64,000 bases of DNA from Caldisericaceae bacterium (lineage in GTDB: Bacteria > Caldisericota > Caldisericia > Caldisericales > Caldisericaceae), in NCBI GenBank assembly GCA_027023025.1, contig JALVXB010000017.1:1-64000 (forward strand), read 5' to 3'. Below, piece after piece: positions 26,134-35,520 of this stretch (position 1 is its first letter; the number at the start of each line of letters is the position of its first letter). The notes under the pieces were generated by a model. It saw nothing but the letters and a program-made list of their open reading frames with translations, was not told the origin of the DNA and did no database searches. The position numbers and the translations under genes were made by a program.

Positions 26134-27003
26134 ATGCGTCATTATTCTTTTGCTTCAGACACAATGCGAAGTTTGCGTCGTAATAAGGCTGCCATGCTTG
26201 GTTTAATAATTATAGTGTTATTTGTCTTTATGGCCATTTTTGCTGATAAAATTGCTCCGCTTAACCCTCTTGCGCAAAACCTTAGTAATAATCTTAAACC
26301 GGGTTTTTGGGCACATAACACTAAAAACCTCCTCGGAACAGATGAATTCGGCAGGGATCTACTGAGCAGAATCATATTCGGCTCTCGTATTTCTTTGACT
26401 GTTGGGTTTATCGCCGTTTTAATAGGAGTTTTGTTGGGTGCAACATTTGGTATTCTTGCAGGATTTTTTGGAGGATGGATTGATGAAGTAATTATGAGAA
26501 CGGTTGATGTAATGTTTTCTCTTCCGTCAATTTTGCTTGCAATTGTTATTGTTGCAGTATTGGGAAGAGGACTTGACAAAGCGATGATTGCAATTGGTAT
26601 TACATATGCACCTCAAATTGCGAGGATTGTGCGTTCAGAAACTCTTTCAGTAACGAACAACGAGTATGTCGAAGCTGCGAAAGCAATTGGCACTCCAAGT
26701 GGTACTACGATGTGGAAACACATTTTGCCCAATGTGCTGTCTCCCATTATTGTTTATGGCACATTGAGTATTGGTAGTGCAATCCTTGATGCTGCAGCGC
26801 TTGGATTTTTAGGGCTTGGTGCTCAGCCGCCTACACCCGAGTGGGGTGCAATGCTTGCAGACAGTTTTCATTCTATTACTGGAGGTTACTGGTGGGTAGA
26901 GACATTCCCTGGTATTGCAATTGCTCTAACAGTTCTGGGATTTAATCTACTTGGTGATGGTTTAAGGGATGCGATAGACCCACGACTTCGTGGAAAAGGA
27001 TAA
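26134..27003 (+). CDS. ABC peptide importer permease, DppC/OppC type
   Basis: 289 aa. The N-terminal region has LRRNKAAMLGLIIIV and the DppC loop LLGTDEFGRDLLSRIIFG, five or six membrane helices, and the EAA motif EAAKAIGTPSGTTMWKHILPN. The C-terminus GLRDAIDPRLRGKG is typical. GAGGAGGT precedes the ATG. It is the last gene of the operon and converges on murJ with no strong terminator in the 62-bp gap. Confidence 0.93.
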   Translation: MRHYSFASDTMRSLRRNKAAMLGLIIIVLFVFMAIFADKIAPLNPLAQNLSNNLKPGFWAHNTKNLLGTDEFGRDLLSRIIFGSRISLTVGFIAVLIGVLLGATFGILAGFFGGWIDEVIMRTVDVMFSLPSILLAIVIVAVLGRGLDKAMIAIGITYAPQIARIVRSETLSVTNNEYVEAAKAIGTPSGTTMWKHILPNVLSPIIVYGTLSIGSAILDAAALGFLGLGAQPPTPEWGAMLADSFHSITGGYWWVETFPGIAIALTVLGFNLLGDGLRDAIDPRLRGKG

Positions 27004-27065
27004 TTTTCTTTTTTAATTTTGAACTATTGCTTACTTTTACCATTAATTTCAATATCACTAGTATT

Positions 27066-28643
27066 TTAGTGTCTCTTGAGCTTTAATAAACTCTTTTTAA
27101 GTACGAAGTAAGCGGTAGTTATTTCCTCTGCTTTTAGAGCTTTTAGAGACAGCACATATACAATACTGAATAATATAAATGTTCCTGTTAGGTTTATTGC
27201 GACATATAGATTCGTCTTTGGGAGCAAATTTGAAAGTTTAATGTATGAGTAGTACATTACGACGATTCCTGCAATTGAGCCTAATGTTAGTTTTATAATA
27301 GAATAAACAATTTTTTTGTCGCCGAGAGTCCCTATTTTTTTCTTCATAAAAATCATAAGAAATAACATATCTATGTACAATCCTATACTTACCGCAAGTG
27401 CAATGCCAGAGTGCTGGTATAAGCGCACTAGAGGACTAATGATTGCGATGTTAATTGAGGCAGAGATTATAGTAAGGATCGTGGGAGTCCACATATCTTT
27501 CATAGCAAAGAAAACCCTCATTATTACGATAGAAACCATAGCAGCAAATATTCCTATAGAATAATAGGCAAATGGAGATGCTGTAAGGTTCACTGCTGCT
27601 GAATTAAATGCTCCCCGTTGGAATACAATTGCAACGATTTGTTTACTAAAAACGATCGAAATAAATGTCACTGGTATTATAAAAAACGCAGCGAATCGAA
27701 TACTTTTTGAAAAAATTTCCTCCAATTTCTCGTAGTCTTTTTTGCTTGCTGCCTCTGACAAAAATGGATAGTATGAGGTTGCAAGAGGTACGGTGAGCAC
27801 TCCTAATGAAAATTGCCTTAATTTATTTGCGTATCCTAACGCTGCAATACTTCCTTCTTTTAGACTTGATGCCACATTATTACTTACTACTGTTACAGTA
27901 TATGTTGCAAGTTGTTGCACGATAAGAGGAGTGGAGAGATAGAGAAGCATCGGAAGAATTGTACCTTTTGGGTTAAAGTTGAGTGTAAACTTCATACCAA
28001 GTTCTAACTTCTCGTAAAGGAGCATAATTGCGCTTTGCAGAAATGCTCCGAATAACATTCCTACGGCGTACGAAGCAACGCCTAAACTATTGTGAAATAG
28101 TATAAGAAAAATAATTATCGAGGTATTAAGTATCAATGCTACGATAGCCGTTATAAGGAAGTGTTTTTCTGCTTGTGCTACTGCGTACAAGAAGTTTGCA
28201 ATTCCCCACATAAACGATGTAATAGCAAAAAGGTCTATTAAGTGTGCGGTGATTAATATGAGTTCTGAAGATTTAAATCCTGGAGTGAATATATGTACGA
28301 GTGGAAGTGAAAATGCGATTAATAAAACCATAAAAATAAAGAGTCCTGCAACGATATAGTTAAACACTATGCTTAAGTCGTTTAAGGCTTCCTCACGATT
28401 TTTGTTTAACTTCTCTATGTACAGTGGAATAAATGACACGGCAATTGCACTTGCAGTAATGTTTAGCGTAACTGAAGTAATAGGAAAAGTTGCATTCAAA
28501 GCATCTGCTGCATGAGTCGTACCAAAGTATGCGCTAAACAGCATATCCCGCGCAAGTCCTAATAGCCTGCTTATTACGGCAGCCGCCATAAATATAAGAG
28601 ATGCCTGGACTGCGTTTTGCTTCAGGAATTTTTTAGTTTGCAT
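27066..28643 (-). CDS. murJ: Lipid II flippase MurJ (MviN)
   Basis: 525 aa with about 14 predicted helices. The start contains AAAVISRLLGLARDMLFSAYFG, the MurJ signature with the conserved arginines of the central cavity. MurJ moves lipid-linked peptidoglycan precursor across the membrane. It overlaps the DUF5693-like gene by 11 bp and is the last gene of a minus-strand run that begins at gcvH. Confidence 0.95.
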   Translation of the reverse strand: MQTKKFLKQNAVQASLIFMAAAVISRLLGLARDMLFSAYFGTTHAADALNATFPITSVTLNITASAIAVSFIPLYIEKLNKNREEALNDLSIVFNYIVAGLFIFMVLLIAFSLPLVHIFTPGFKSSELILITAHLIDLFAITSFMWGIANFLYAVAQAEKHFLITAIVALILNTSIIIFLILFHNSLGVASYAVGMLFGAFLQSAIMLLYEKLELGMKFTLNFNPKGTILPMLLYLSTPLIVQQLATYTVTVVSNNVASSLKEGSIAALGYANKLRQFSLGVLTVPLATSYYPFLSEAASKKDYEKLEEIFSKSIRFAAFFIIPVTFISIVFSKQIVAIVFQRGAFNSAAVNLTASPFAYYSIGIFAAMVSIVIMRVFFAMKDMWTPTILTIISASINIAIISPLVRLYQHSGIALAVSIGLYIDMLFLMIFMKKKIGTLGDKKIVYSIIKLTLGSIAGIVVMYYSYIKLSNLLPKTNLYVAINLTGTFILFSIVYVLSLKALKAEEITTAYFVLKKSLLKLKRH

Positions 28644-30651
28644 GCTGGAATAATTTCTTGATAGGGATATACAGAATTGCGATTATAATCATGCCGACTA
28701 TTATCCCGAATAATATTCCATACAATCCACGGTAAAGAGACATTAGGAATGTATCTCTTAAGTGTGAAAATGTGTCTACTACTGATATGGAGCCCATTAT
28801 GGAAAGCATAGAAAAAGCAATGAGCCACTTTTTTCGCATTAAATATGCAAAAAGAATTGTTATAAATAAGGAAGGATATCCTACGACGAACTCTTTAATT
28901 CGCGGGCGAGCTACAATTGTGTGCTCAAGCATTGCCCTAAATTTTAACTCGATGGATGAAATTGAAACTCCTGTATTCCCGGAGCGAAGTAGATAAATCA
29001 AGAAAATTCCTGCAAGCAATATAAGTATAATTATATGCCCCCAGTTTACAGGGATGTGCCATGCTTTTTCGATTTCTTCTATTAGGTTGTATTTTTCTTT
29101 AGGTAAGTGACTATTATTGAAGTCTGCTCCAAATTCGTATAGATAGTTGATAATTAAAAAAATAAATGGGGTAAGGTAAAGAAGTTTTACCCCCCTGAAC
29201 ATGTCGAGGTTAAGCATATAAGGGCTTGAACCAAGCAATGCTCCGATCCAGATACCGCCAATCAAGGAAAAACCAAACATTAATAAAGCATACTTTATCC
29301 CGTTTTTTATTACATTAGTTAATGCTTCATTTTTATTGCCGTAGATTTTCTTTAATAACGAAAACAGTATAAGAGAAAATATACCAGTTATGATAATTGC
29401 TGCAGTTAAAGCGAGCATTTTTTCTGTGGTGGAGGGTTTTACTAATATACCGGCTATACCGAGCAATGAGAATGTAACAAACCATATCCACATCTTTTTT
29501 TCTTTTATGTCTGTAATTATTGCTATATACCACATAAGTAATGCCATTACGCCAAGAATAATAAAAATGTCGACAATTTTATTTCTGTTTACTTCAGGCA
29601 TTGGATTTGGCGTCCCAAATTGCATTCCTTTGCTTTTCCACAAATTATAAAACTTATTGACATAGTAATCGTTTACAGCCATATTCTGTGTATATGTTTT
29701 GCCTGGATCTATAATTGGCTTTACATATATTACTCTAATGTTCCTGTCTGATACGGCTCTAAACCATCTGTTAAAAATCTCAAATGGTTTTAATTTAGCT
29801 TGCTCTGCTGGATAGATAGAATAAACTCGAGCAACATAGTAATGTGTTTTTTTAATGAGGGATTTAATACCTTCTTGGTTGTATATGCCCTTCTGAATAG
29901 GCAACTCTATGATGTAAGTAACTATTTTGTTTTTATTGAAGAAATTTGCAAGTTCGTTTAAATTATTTGGATTGTCTGAGCCATTTATCATGTTCCCATA
30001 AAACATTACTGATTTAATTCCAAATTTATCTAGCGTATTCTCAAGAATTTTAAGATTTCTGTTTCCTGGTGCGTACCTTGGTCGTAGAACTATTTTAAGC
30101 CCCAATGATTTAAATTGCTGAATTTGCTCTTCGTCGAATCCTACGCCGTAGTTTTGTAAGTTAGTCTGGTTTATTGGCGTGATTATTGCGTATATGCCGT
30201 TTCCCTGTACCTCGAATGTACCGTTAATAAGAGTAGATTTTATCCTTTCTGCAATTGTGGGAGATTGAGTAAAAATAATCGAGTAAAAAGGTTTAATTTT
30301 ATTCTTATATTTCGCTAAGTTGATTTTATCTGTTATTTTTTCCGGAAGATCGTCGTTAAGTATATCACTTCCACTGTACAGTAAAACTTTACCTTCGTTT
30401 ATCAGGTCGTTGACATTTTGTTCGGGTACGGAAACTGATGTCAAGTGATGTTTAGAAAGTTCACTAATTGCATCAAGTATGGGATGTCCATAAGAGTTTG
30501 CAAATGTTTGAAAGGTGTAATAATCCGCTGCTATGTTTATCGTATCCTCTTTTTTTTCGGCGTTTATTCTAATACCTATCTGAAATATGGCTGCAATTAT
30601 AGAAATGGCAATAAATCCTGTAAGGATCTTCTTAGTGTTAGACAGCTTCAT
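28633..30651 (-). CDS. DUF5693-like membrane protein with an extracytoplasmic TIM-barrel-like domain
   Basis: 672 aa. An N-terminal membrane anchor (residues 9-27) is followed by an extracytoplasmic region of about 300 residues. It has alternating strands and helices (LYSGSDILNDDL, FKSLGLKIVLRPRYAPG, VARVYSIYPAEQAKLKP), like divergent glycosidase-type barrels. Then come about ten membrane helices. This layout matches my recollection of DUF5693 proteins in Firmicutes, which often sit beside polymer-export genes; the function is unknown. Overlap with murJ suggests an envelope role. Confidence 0.7.
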   Translation of the reverse strand: MKLSNTKKILTGFIAISIIAAIFQIGIRINAEKKEDTINIAADYYTFQTFANSYGHPILDAISELSKHHLTSVSVPEQNVNDLINEGKVLLYSGSDILNDDLPEKITDKINLAKYKNKIKPFYSIIFTQSPTIAERIKSTLINGTFEVQGNGIYAIITPINQTNLQNYGVGFDEEQIQQFKSLGLKIVLRPRYAPGNRNLKILENTLDKFGIKSVMFYGNMINGSDNPNNLNELANFFNKNKIVTYIIELPIQKGIYNQEGIKSLIKKTHYYVARVYSIYPAEQAKLKPFEIFNRWFRAVSDRNIRVIYVKPIIDPGKTYTQNMAVNDYYVNKFYNLWKSKGMQFGTPNPMPEVNRNKIVDIFIILGVMALLMWYIAIITDIKEKKMWIWFVTFSLLGIAGILVKPSTTEKMLALTAAIIITGIFSLILFSLLKKIYGNKNEALTNVIKNGIKYALLMFGFSLIGGIWIGALLGSSPYMLNLDMFRGVKLLYLTPFIFLIINYLYEFGADFNNSHLPKEKYNLIEEIEKAWHIPVNWGHIIILILLAGIFLIYLLRSGNTGVSISSIELKFRAMLEHTIVARPRIKEFVVGYPSLFITILFAYLMRKKWLIAFSMLSIMGSISVVDTFSHLRDTFLMSLYRGLYGILFGIIVGMIIIAILYIPIKKLFQHAN

Positions 30652-30661
30652 TTTTTTCCTC

Positions 30662-32278
30662 CTACATTTTTTCTTTCTTTTCGATTCCCATTAAATCCAT
30701 AAGCATCGATAACGCTGTGATGGTTGCATTTACGAGGTGTAATCTTTCCGTTTCGTTATCTGCCCCTATGACCTTGTGTTTTTGATAAAAAGAGTTAGCG
30801 CTTTTGCACAGATTTATTGCAAGGAACGGCAGTTTATTCACCGAATAAGTCCTTGAAATATTTTCTAAATTTTCTTTTATAAAAATAAGTTCGTTCAGTA
30901 GTGCTCTTTCTTCTCTTTCTGACAATTTGTTTGCGTTAAACGATTTTTTTGCGATCGGCACTCCAGACTTTTTGAGTATATTCAAAAGACGGGCGTAGGT
31001 ATATTGCACATAGAATACGGGGTTATCTACTGATTCCTTTTTTGCAAGAGTCATATCAAAGTTCAGGTGTGTATCTGCGCTTTTTAGAAGAAAAAAGAAC
31101 CTTGCTGCATCTTTCCCTACCTCACTTACGAGCTCGTCCAGAGTAATAAAAGTACCCGTATGTTTTGACATCATCACTTCTTTGCTGTTTTCGTAAAGAT
31201 GCACTATTTGATAGATAATTACATCGAGAAAGTCTTCAGGTATACCAAGACCCTGGATAAGTGCTTTCATTGGGATTATGTGTCCAAAGTGGTCTGCTCC
31301 CCATATGTCTATTGCTTTTCTAAATCCTCGCTCCCACTTGTTTTTGTGGTATGCTGCATCTACCAGGGTGTAGGTGGGTTCTCCTGTCTTTCTTACTAAA
31401 ACTCTATCTTTGTCGTCTCCGAAAGCGGTAGTCCTAAACCATAGTGCTCCGTCTTTTTCGTATGTGTACCCACTTTTTTTGAAAGCCTCTATTGTTCTTG
31501 CTACATCGCCATTTTTGTATAGTGTACTTTCGTAAAACCAGGTATCAAAAAACACTCCAAACCGTGCAAGTGATTTTTGAATTTGCCAGATCATAAAATC
31601 TTTTCCAAGATCTCTTATTGCCTCTTTATCAATTTTCCCATTCTTTGCGTATCTGTCTTTGAACTTAAAATATATGTCTTCTGCTATGTTTTTTATGTAC
31701 TCACCCTTGTATCCTTCTTCTGGAAATTTTGTGTCGATACCACAGAGTTTTCCATAGTAGTATACAATAGAATCAGTGAACAAATCCATTTTACTACCTG
31801 CATCGTTTACATAGTATTCTTTACTAACGTCGTAACCTTCTAATTTTAATAGATTACCCAATACGTCTCCTATTATTCCGCCTCTTCCATTTCCGACATG
31901 GAGCGGTCCTGTTGGGTTTGCGCTGACGAATTCTACCTGAATCTTAATATTCTTTTTTGGTTCTTGAAAATAGGATAATCCTTCATCTTCTATTTTTTTG
32001 ATAAATTCTTCGAAAAATAGATTATCCAGAAATATATTTATGTATCCTGGCTTTACTGCTACTGCCTTTTCAATATACGGGGATTTGATGCTCTGCGCAA
32101 TACGATTTGCTATTTCAAAAGGGTTTTTTCTTAGAATTTTTGCAAGCCTGAATGCAATTTGGGTGGCTACATCCCCCATTCCCTCAGGAGCTATGGTTAG
32201 TTCTAACCCGGGAAGTTCAACAGCTCCGTATGCATTTATAATAGCATTTTTTATCATTTCTCTTATTCTTTTTAGCAT
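30662..32278 (-). CDS. argS: Arginyl-tRNA synthetase
   Basis: 538 aa class I synthetase. Order: N-terminal additional domain (tRNA D-loop binding), HIGH-type motif ANPTGPLHVGNGRGG, KMSKS-like region VMMSKHTG, and a C-terminal DALR anticodon domain with VQYTYARLLNILKK. The size is near the small end for ArgRS but all parts are visible. It starts 13 bp after gcvPB and appears cotranscribed with the glycine cleavage genes. Confidence 0.96.
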   Translation of the reverse strand: MLKRIREMIKNAIINAYGAVELPGLELTIAPEGMGDVATQIAFRLAKILRKNPFEIANRIAQSIKSPYIEKAVAVKPGYINIFLDNLFFEEFIKKIEDEGLSYFQEPKKNIKIQVEFVSANPTGPLHVGNGRGGIIGDVLGNLLKLEGYDVSKEYYVNDAGSKMDLFTDSIVYYYGKLCGIDTKFPEEGYKGEYIKNIAEDIYFKFKDRYAKNGKIDKEAIRDLGKDFMIWQIQKSLARFGVFFDTWFYESTLYKNGDVARTIEAFKKSGYTYEKDGALWFRTTAFGDDKDRVLVRKTGEPTYTLVDAAYHKNKWERGFRKAIDIWGADHFGHIIPMKALIQGLGIPEDFLDVIIYQIVHLYENSKEVMMSKHTGTFITLDELVSEVGKDAARFFFLLKSADTHLNFDMTLAKKESVDNPVFYVQYTYARLLNILKKSGVPIAKKSFNANKLSEREERALLNELIFIKENLENISRTYSVNKLPFLAINLCKSANSFYQKHKVIGADNETERLHLVNATITALSMLMDLMGIEKKEKM

Positions 32279-32290
32279 TTAACCTTTTCC

Positions 32291-33739
32291 TTATGCGTGT
32301 AATTTGGGTTCTCTTACTGCTTTTACTTCGTCCAATCTACCGACTGGAGTATTATGTGGAGCCTCTTTAAGTAAATCAGGTTTTGTTTTCGCTTCTTCTG
32401 CAATTTTGATCATAGCATTAATAAATTCGTCCAGCGTTTCCTTGCTTTCAGATTCTGTTGGTTCTACCATAATTGTTTCTTCTGCGTACGGCTCAAAGTG
32501 TGGGAAGTATATCGTAGGCGGATGGAATCCGTAATCCATAAGTCTTTTAGCAATATCGAGTGTTTTTACTCCGTATTCTTTGTATTCTCTACCCGTAAGC
32601 ACACACTCGTGCATGCAGGTTCTGTCGTATGCCGGCTTGTAGTATTTTTTAAGTTTGGCTAAAATATAATTTGCATTTATTATGCTTGCTTCTGAAACCT
32701 GTCTTAATCCCTTTCCCCCAACGGATAGTATCCATGCGTATGCTTTTACGAGTACGGGGAAATTAGCATAAAATGCACGCACTCTCCCAATAGTTTTTTT
32801 GGGGTATTCGAAGAAGTATTTACCGTCGTCTGTACACACGATAGGAGACGGAAGAAATTCTACCAGATGTGACTTTGCACCAACAACGCCTGCACCAGGA
32901 CCTCCGCCTCCGTGTGGTGTAGAGAAAGTCTTGTGCAAGTTAAGGTGTAGTACATCAAATCCAATGTCTCCCGGTCTTACTATACCAAGCAGTGCATTTA
33001 AATTTGCTCCATCGTAGTACAGAAGGCCACCTTTGCTGTGGACAATTTTAGCAATTTTTAGAATATTCTCGTCAAATAGGCCTACTGTATTTGGGTTTGT
33101 AAGCATTAGCCCTGCCGTGTCTTCGTCCATTAGCCTTTCAATCTCGTTAATGTCAACTCCGCCACGCTCATTTGACTTTACTTCTACGACTTTAAAGCCT
33201 GCCATTGCGGACGATGCAGGATTTGTTCCATGTGCAGAATCGGGTATTAGCATTTTGTGACGCTTTTCACCCCTGTCTTCAAAGTACTTCCGAATCATTA
33301 ATACGCCTGTGAGTTCGCCATGTGCGCCGGCAGCTGGCATAAGGGAAAATTTGTCCATTCCAGTAATTTTAGAAAGTAATTCTCCAAGTTCATACATAAT
33401 TTGTAAACTGCCCTGTATGTATTTCTCGTCAGTGAAAGGGTGTGCATATAAGAAATTGTCAATAGATGCAAGTTTCTCGTTTACTTTTGGATTATACTTC
33501 ATCGTGCATGAACCGAGTGGATATAGTCCATCGTCTACTCCGTAGTTCAACTTAGAAAGTTTCGTAAAGTGTCTGATCACTTCTACTTCTGAAACTTCGG
33601 GGAGTTCTTTTTCTTTTTTCTCTTTTGCGTACCTCGGTACGCAATCTTTTAGGTTTATTTCTTTGAATTGGTCTTCAGGAAGAGAAAATCCATGTCTTCC
33701 TTTTTTACTCTTCTCGTATATTAGTTTCATAGTCTTCAC
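32291..33739 (-). CDS. gcvPB: Glycine dehydrogenase (decarboxylating) subunit 2
   Basis: 482 aa C-terminal half of the split P-protein. The PLP lysine lies in NLHKTFSTPHGGGGPG; also visible are GSCTMKYNPK near residue 77, PAAGAHGELTG and DSAHGTNPASSAM. With GcvPA it decarboxylates glycine and passes aminomethyl to lipoyl-GcvH. It overlaps gcvPA by 4 bp (ATGA). The N-terminus carries the basic GRHGFSLP segment typical of subunit 2. Confidence 0.97.
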   Translation of the reverse strand: MKTMKLIYEKSKKGRHGFSLPEDQFKEINLKDCVPRYAKEKKEKELPEVSEVEVIRHFTKLSKLNYGVDDGLYPLGSCTMKYNPKVNEKLASIDNFLYAHPFTDEKYIQGSLQIMYELGELLSKITGMDKFSLMPAAGAHGELTGVLMIRKYFEDRGEKRHKMLIPDSAHGTNPASSAMAGFKVVEVKSNERGGVDINEIERLMDEDTAGLMLTNPNTVGLFDENILKIAKIVHSKGGLLYYDGANLNALLGIVRPGDIGFDVLHLNLHKTFSTPHGGGGPGAGVVGAKSHLVEFLPSPIVCTDDGKYFFEYPKKTIGRVRAFYANFPVLVKAYAWILSVGGKGLRQVSEASIINANYILAKLKKYYKPAYDRTCMHECVLTGREYKEYGVKTLDIAKRLMDYGFHPPTIYFPHFEPYAEETIMVEPTESESKETLDEFINAMIKIAEEAKTKPDLLKEAPHNTPVGRLDEVKAVREPKLHA

Positions 33740-35064
33740 CTCTCCAGAAGGTTAACGATGAAGTCAAGGTCTTTCTTCGTAAGTATTTCAGTTACTGCAA
33801 ACAGCATGTATCCTTCCAATCCAGGATAATAGGTTCCTAAGTCAAATGGTGGAATAAAACCATTATTGATCAGTTTATCTTTAATTCTTTCTTTGTCTTT
33901 TACTTCCAAAACGAATTCGTTAAAAAAAGGATATTTAAAGCCACTAAACTTTCCTGTTTCTATGAGTTTTGTGCGTAAGTAGTGAGTAGCCTTTGTGTTT
34001 AGTTCTGCAATCTTTTTGATGCCATTTTTACCGAGAAGGGACAGGTATACATTGCCTGCAACGATATTTAACGCATGATTTGAACAGATGTTTGAAGTTG
34101 CCTTTTCTCTACGAATGTCCTGTTCCCTCGCTCGGAAGGTCATTACATATCCGCGCCTTCCTTCTTTGTCTGTAGTCTCTCCTGCAATTCTACCTGGAAT
34201 TTGGCGAATGTACTTCATCTTACTGCCTAAGTAACCGTTGTATGGACCTCCAAGGTTTAAATCCATTCCGAAAGATTGGGCTTCGCCTGCAATAATGTCA
34301 ACATCCATTTCTGCAGGGGACTTTAATAGTCCAAGTGATAAACTTTCTGCGATTACTTGAATGATTAATGTGCCTTTTTCATGAGCAATCCTTGCAATAC
34401 TTTCTATGTCTTCTATTCCTCCGAAGAAGTTAGGGCTCTGCACAATAACTGCTGCAGTATTCTCGTCGATCATGCTTTCTATGGATTTGAGATCACTTAA
34501 ACCATTTTTATATTCTGCTATGTGTATTTCTGTTTGGTGTGGTGCTGTATAAGTTCTAACTGTTTCTAAATAGTGCGGATGTAGGAGGGAAGATGTGATA
34601 ACTTTATTTTTGTGTGTGAGTCGCATTGCCATAAGTGTTGCTTCTGCTGTTGCTGAGGCACCATCGTATATCGAAGGTATGATTACATCCATTCCTGTAA
34701 GCCTCGACAGGTGTGTCTGATATTCAAACATTGATTGCAGATTACCCTGGCTAATTTCTGGCTGATATGGAGTGTACGATGTGTAAAATTCTTCCCTCGA
34801 AATTACTGCTTTTACTGCTTCTGGAACAAAGTGTCTGTATGCACCTGCTCCAATAAGCGGTTTTAAGAATCGAAAGTCCAAATTTTTCTTACTGATTTTA
34901 AAAATTTTTTCGGTAAGTTCTTCTTCACTAAGCGTTGGTATGTCCAGCGTTTTTTTGAGTATAACTTCTTCAGGAATGTCTTTTAGCAAGTCATTAAAAG
35001 AGGAAACACCAATCTCTTTTAGCATTTCCTCTTCGTCTGTTTTTGTATTTGGAATGTATCTCAT
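33736..35064 (-). CDS. gcvPA: Glycine dehydrogenase (decarboxylating) subunit 1
   Basis: 442 aa N-terminal half of the split P-protein, starting MRYIPNTKTDEEEMLKEIG. It has FYTSYTPYQPEISQGNLQ, IYDGASATAEA and GRIAGETTDKEGRRGYV. It lacks the PLP lysine motif, as expected for this subunit. The gene lies 6 bp after gcvH. Two-gene P-protein is typical of Firmicutes, thermophiles and archaea. Confidence 0.97.
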   Translation of the reverse strand: MRYIPNTKTDEEEMLKEIGVSSFNDLLKDIPEEVILKKTLDIPTLSEEELTEKIFKISKKNLDFRFLKPLIGAGAYRHFVPEAVKAVISREEFYTSYTPYQPEISQGNLQSMFEYQTHLSRLTGMDVIIPSIYDGASATAEATLMAMRLTHKNKVITSSLLHPHYLETVRTYTAPHQTEIHIAEYKNGLSDLKSIESMIDENTAAVIVQSPNFFGGIEDIESIARIAHEKGTLIIQVIAESLSLGLLKSPAEMDVDIIAGEAQSFGMDLNLGGPYNGYLGSKMKYIRQIPGRIAGETTDKEGRRGYVMTFRAREQDIRREKATSNICSNHALNIVAGNVYLSLLGKNGIKKIAELNTKATHYLRTKLIETGKFSGFKYPFFNEFVLEVKDKERIKDKLINNGFIPPFDLGTYYPGLEGYMLFAVTEILTKKDLDFIVNLLER

Positions 35065-35070
35065 ATGTTA

Positions 35071-35457
35071 TCACTCTTTTCTGTAATTACTGTATTCCTC
35101 TGCTTTCATTAACTCCTTTAGCTCGTCAGGATTTTCAATTTTTATTTTTGCTATCCAGCCTTTACCATAAGGATCTTTGTTAATTATGGAGGGCTCTTTG
35201 ATTACTTCACTATTCACTTCAATTACTTCTCCAGAAACAGGAGCATATATATCTGATGCTGCTTTTACTGATTCTATTGTCGTTAATGTTTCTCCTGCTT
35301 TAATCTTATTACCTTTTTCTATGTCTTCAAGATACACGATGTCTCCTAATTTGTCCTGGGCATAGTCTGTAATTCCTACAGTTCCTATATCTCCTTCAAC
35401 TTTAACCCATTCGTCATTTTTCGTATAGTAAAGTCCTTCTATTACTTTATATCCCAT
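35071..35457 (-). CDS. gcvH: Glycine cleavage system H protein
   Basis: 128 aa lipoyl carrier protein. The lipoylated lysine is in ESVKAASDIY, the fold starting with YTKNDEWVKVEGD and GITDYAQDKLGDIVYLE. The start is ATG 35457, 8 nt after AAGGGGG; a GTG at 35463 lies only 2 nt from that site and is unlikely. First gene of the gcvH-gcvPA-gcvPB-argS transcript; gcvT (T protein) is not in the window. Confidence 0.95.
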   Translation of the reverse strand: MGYKVIEGLYYTKNDEWVKVEGDIGTVGITDYAQDKLGDIVYLEDIEKGNKIKAGETLTTIESVKAASDIYAPVSGEVIEVNSEVIKEPSIINKDPYGKGWIAKIKIENPDELKELMKAEEYSNYRKE

Positions 35458-35492
35458 ATCCACTGCCCCCTTTCGTTAATTTGTTTGTTTAA

Positions 35493-35520
35493 ATTATACA
35501 GTTTCTATGCTTATTTTCAA
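35493..35520 (-). promoter_or_regulatory. Promoter of the gcvH operon
   Basis: On the minus strand TTGAAA (35520-35515), 16-bp spacer, TATAAT (35498-35493). The -35 box overlaps the stop of ksgA. The short leader leaves no room for a glycine riboswitch. Confidence 0.65.

Noticed and set aside
35457..35516. Glycine riboswitch upstream of gcvH
   Set aside because: The promoter is only about 36 bp from the start codon, leaving no room for an aptamer.
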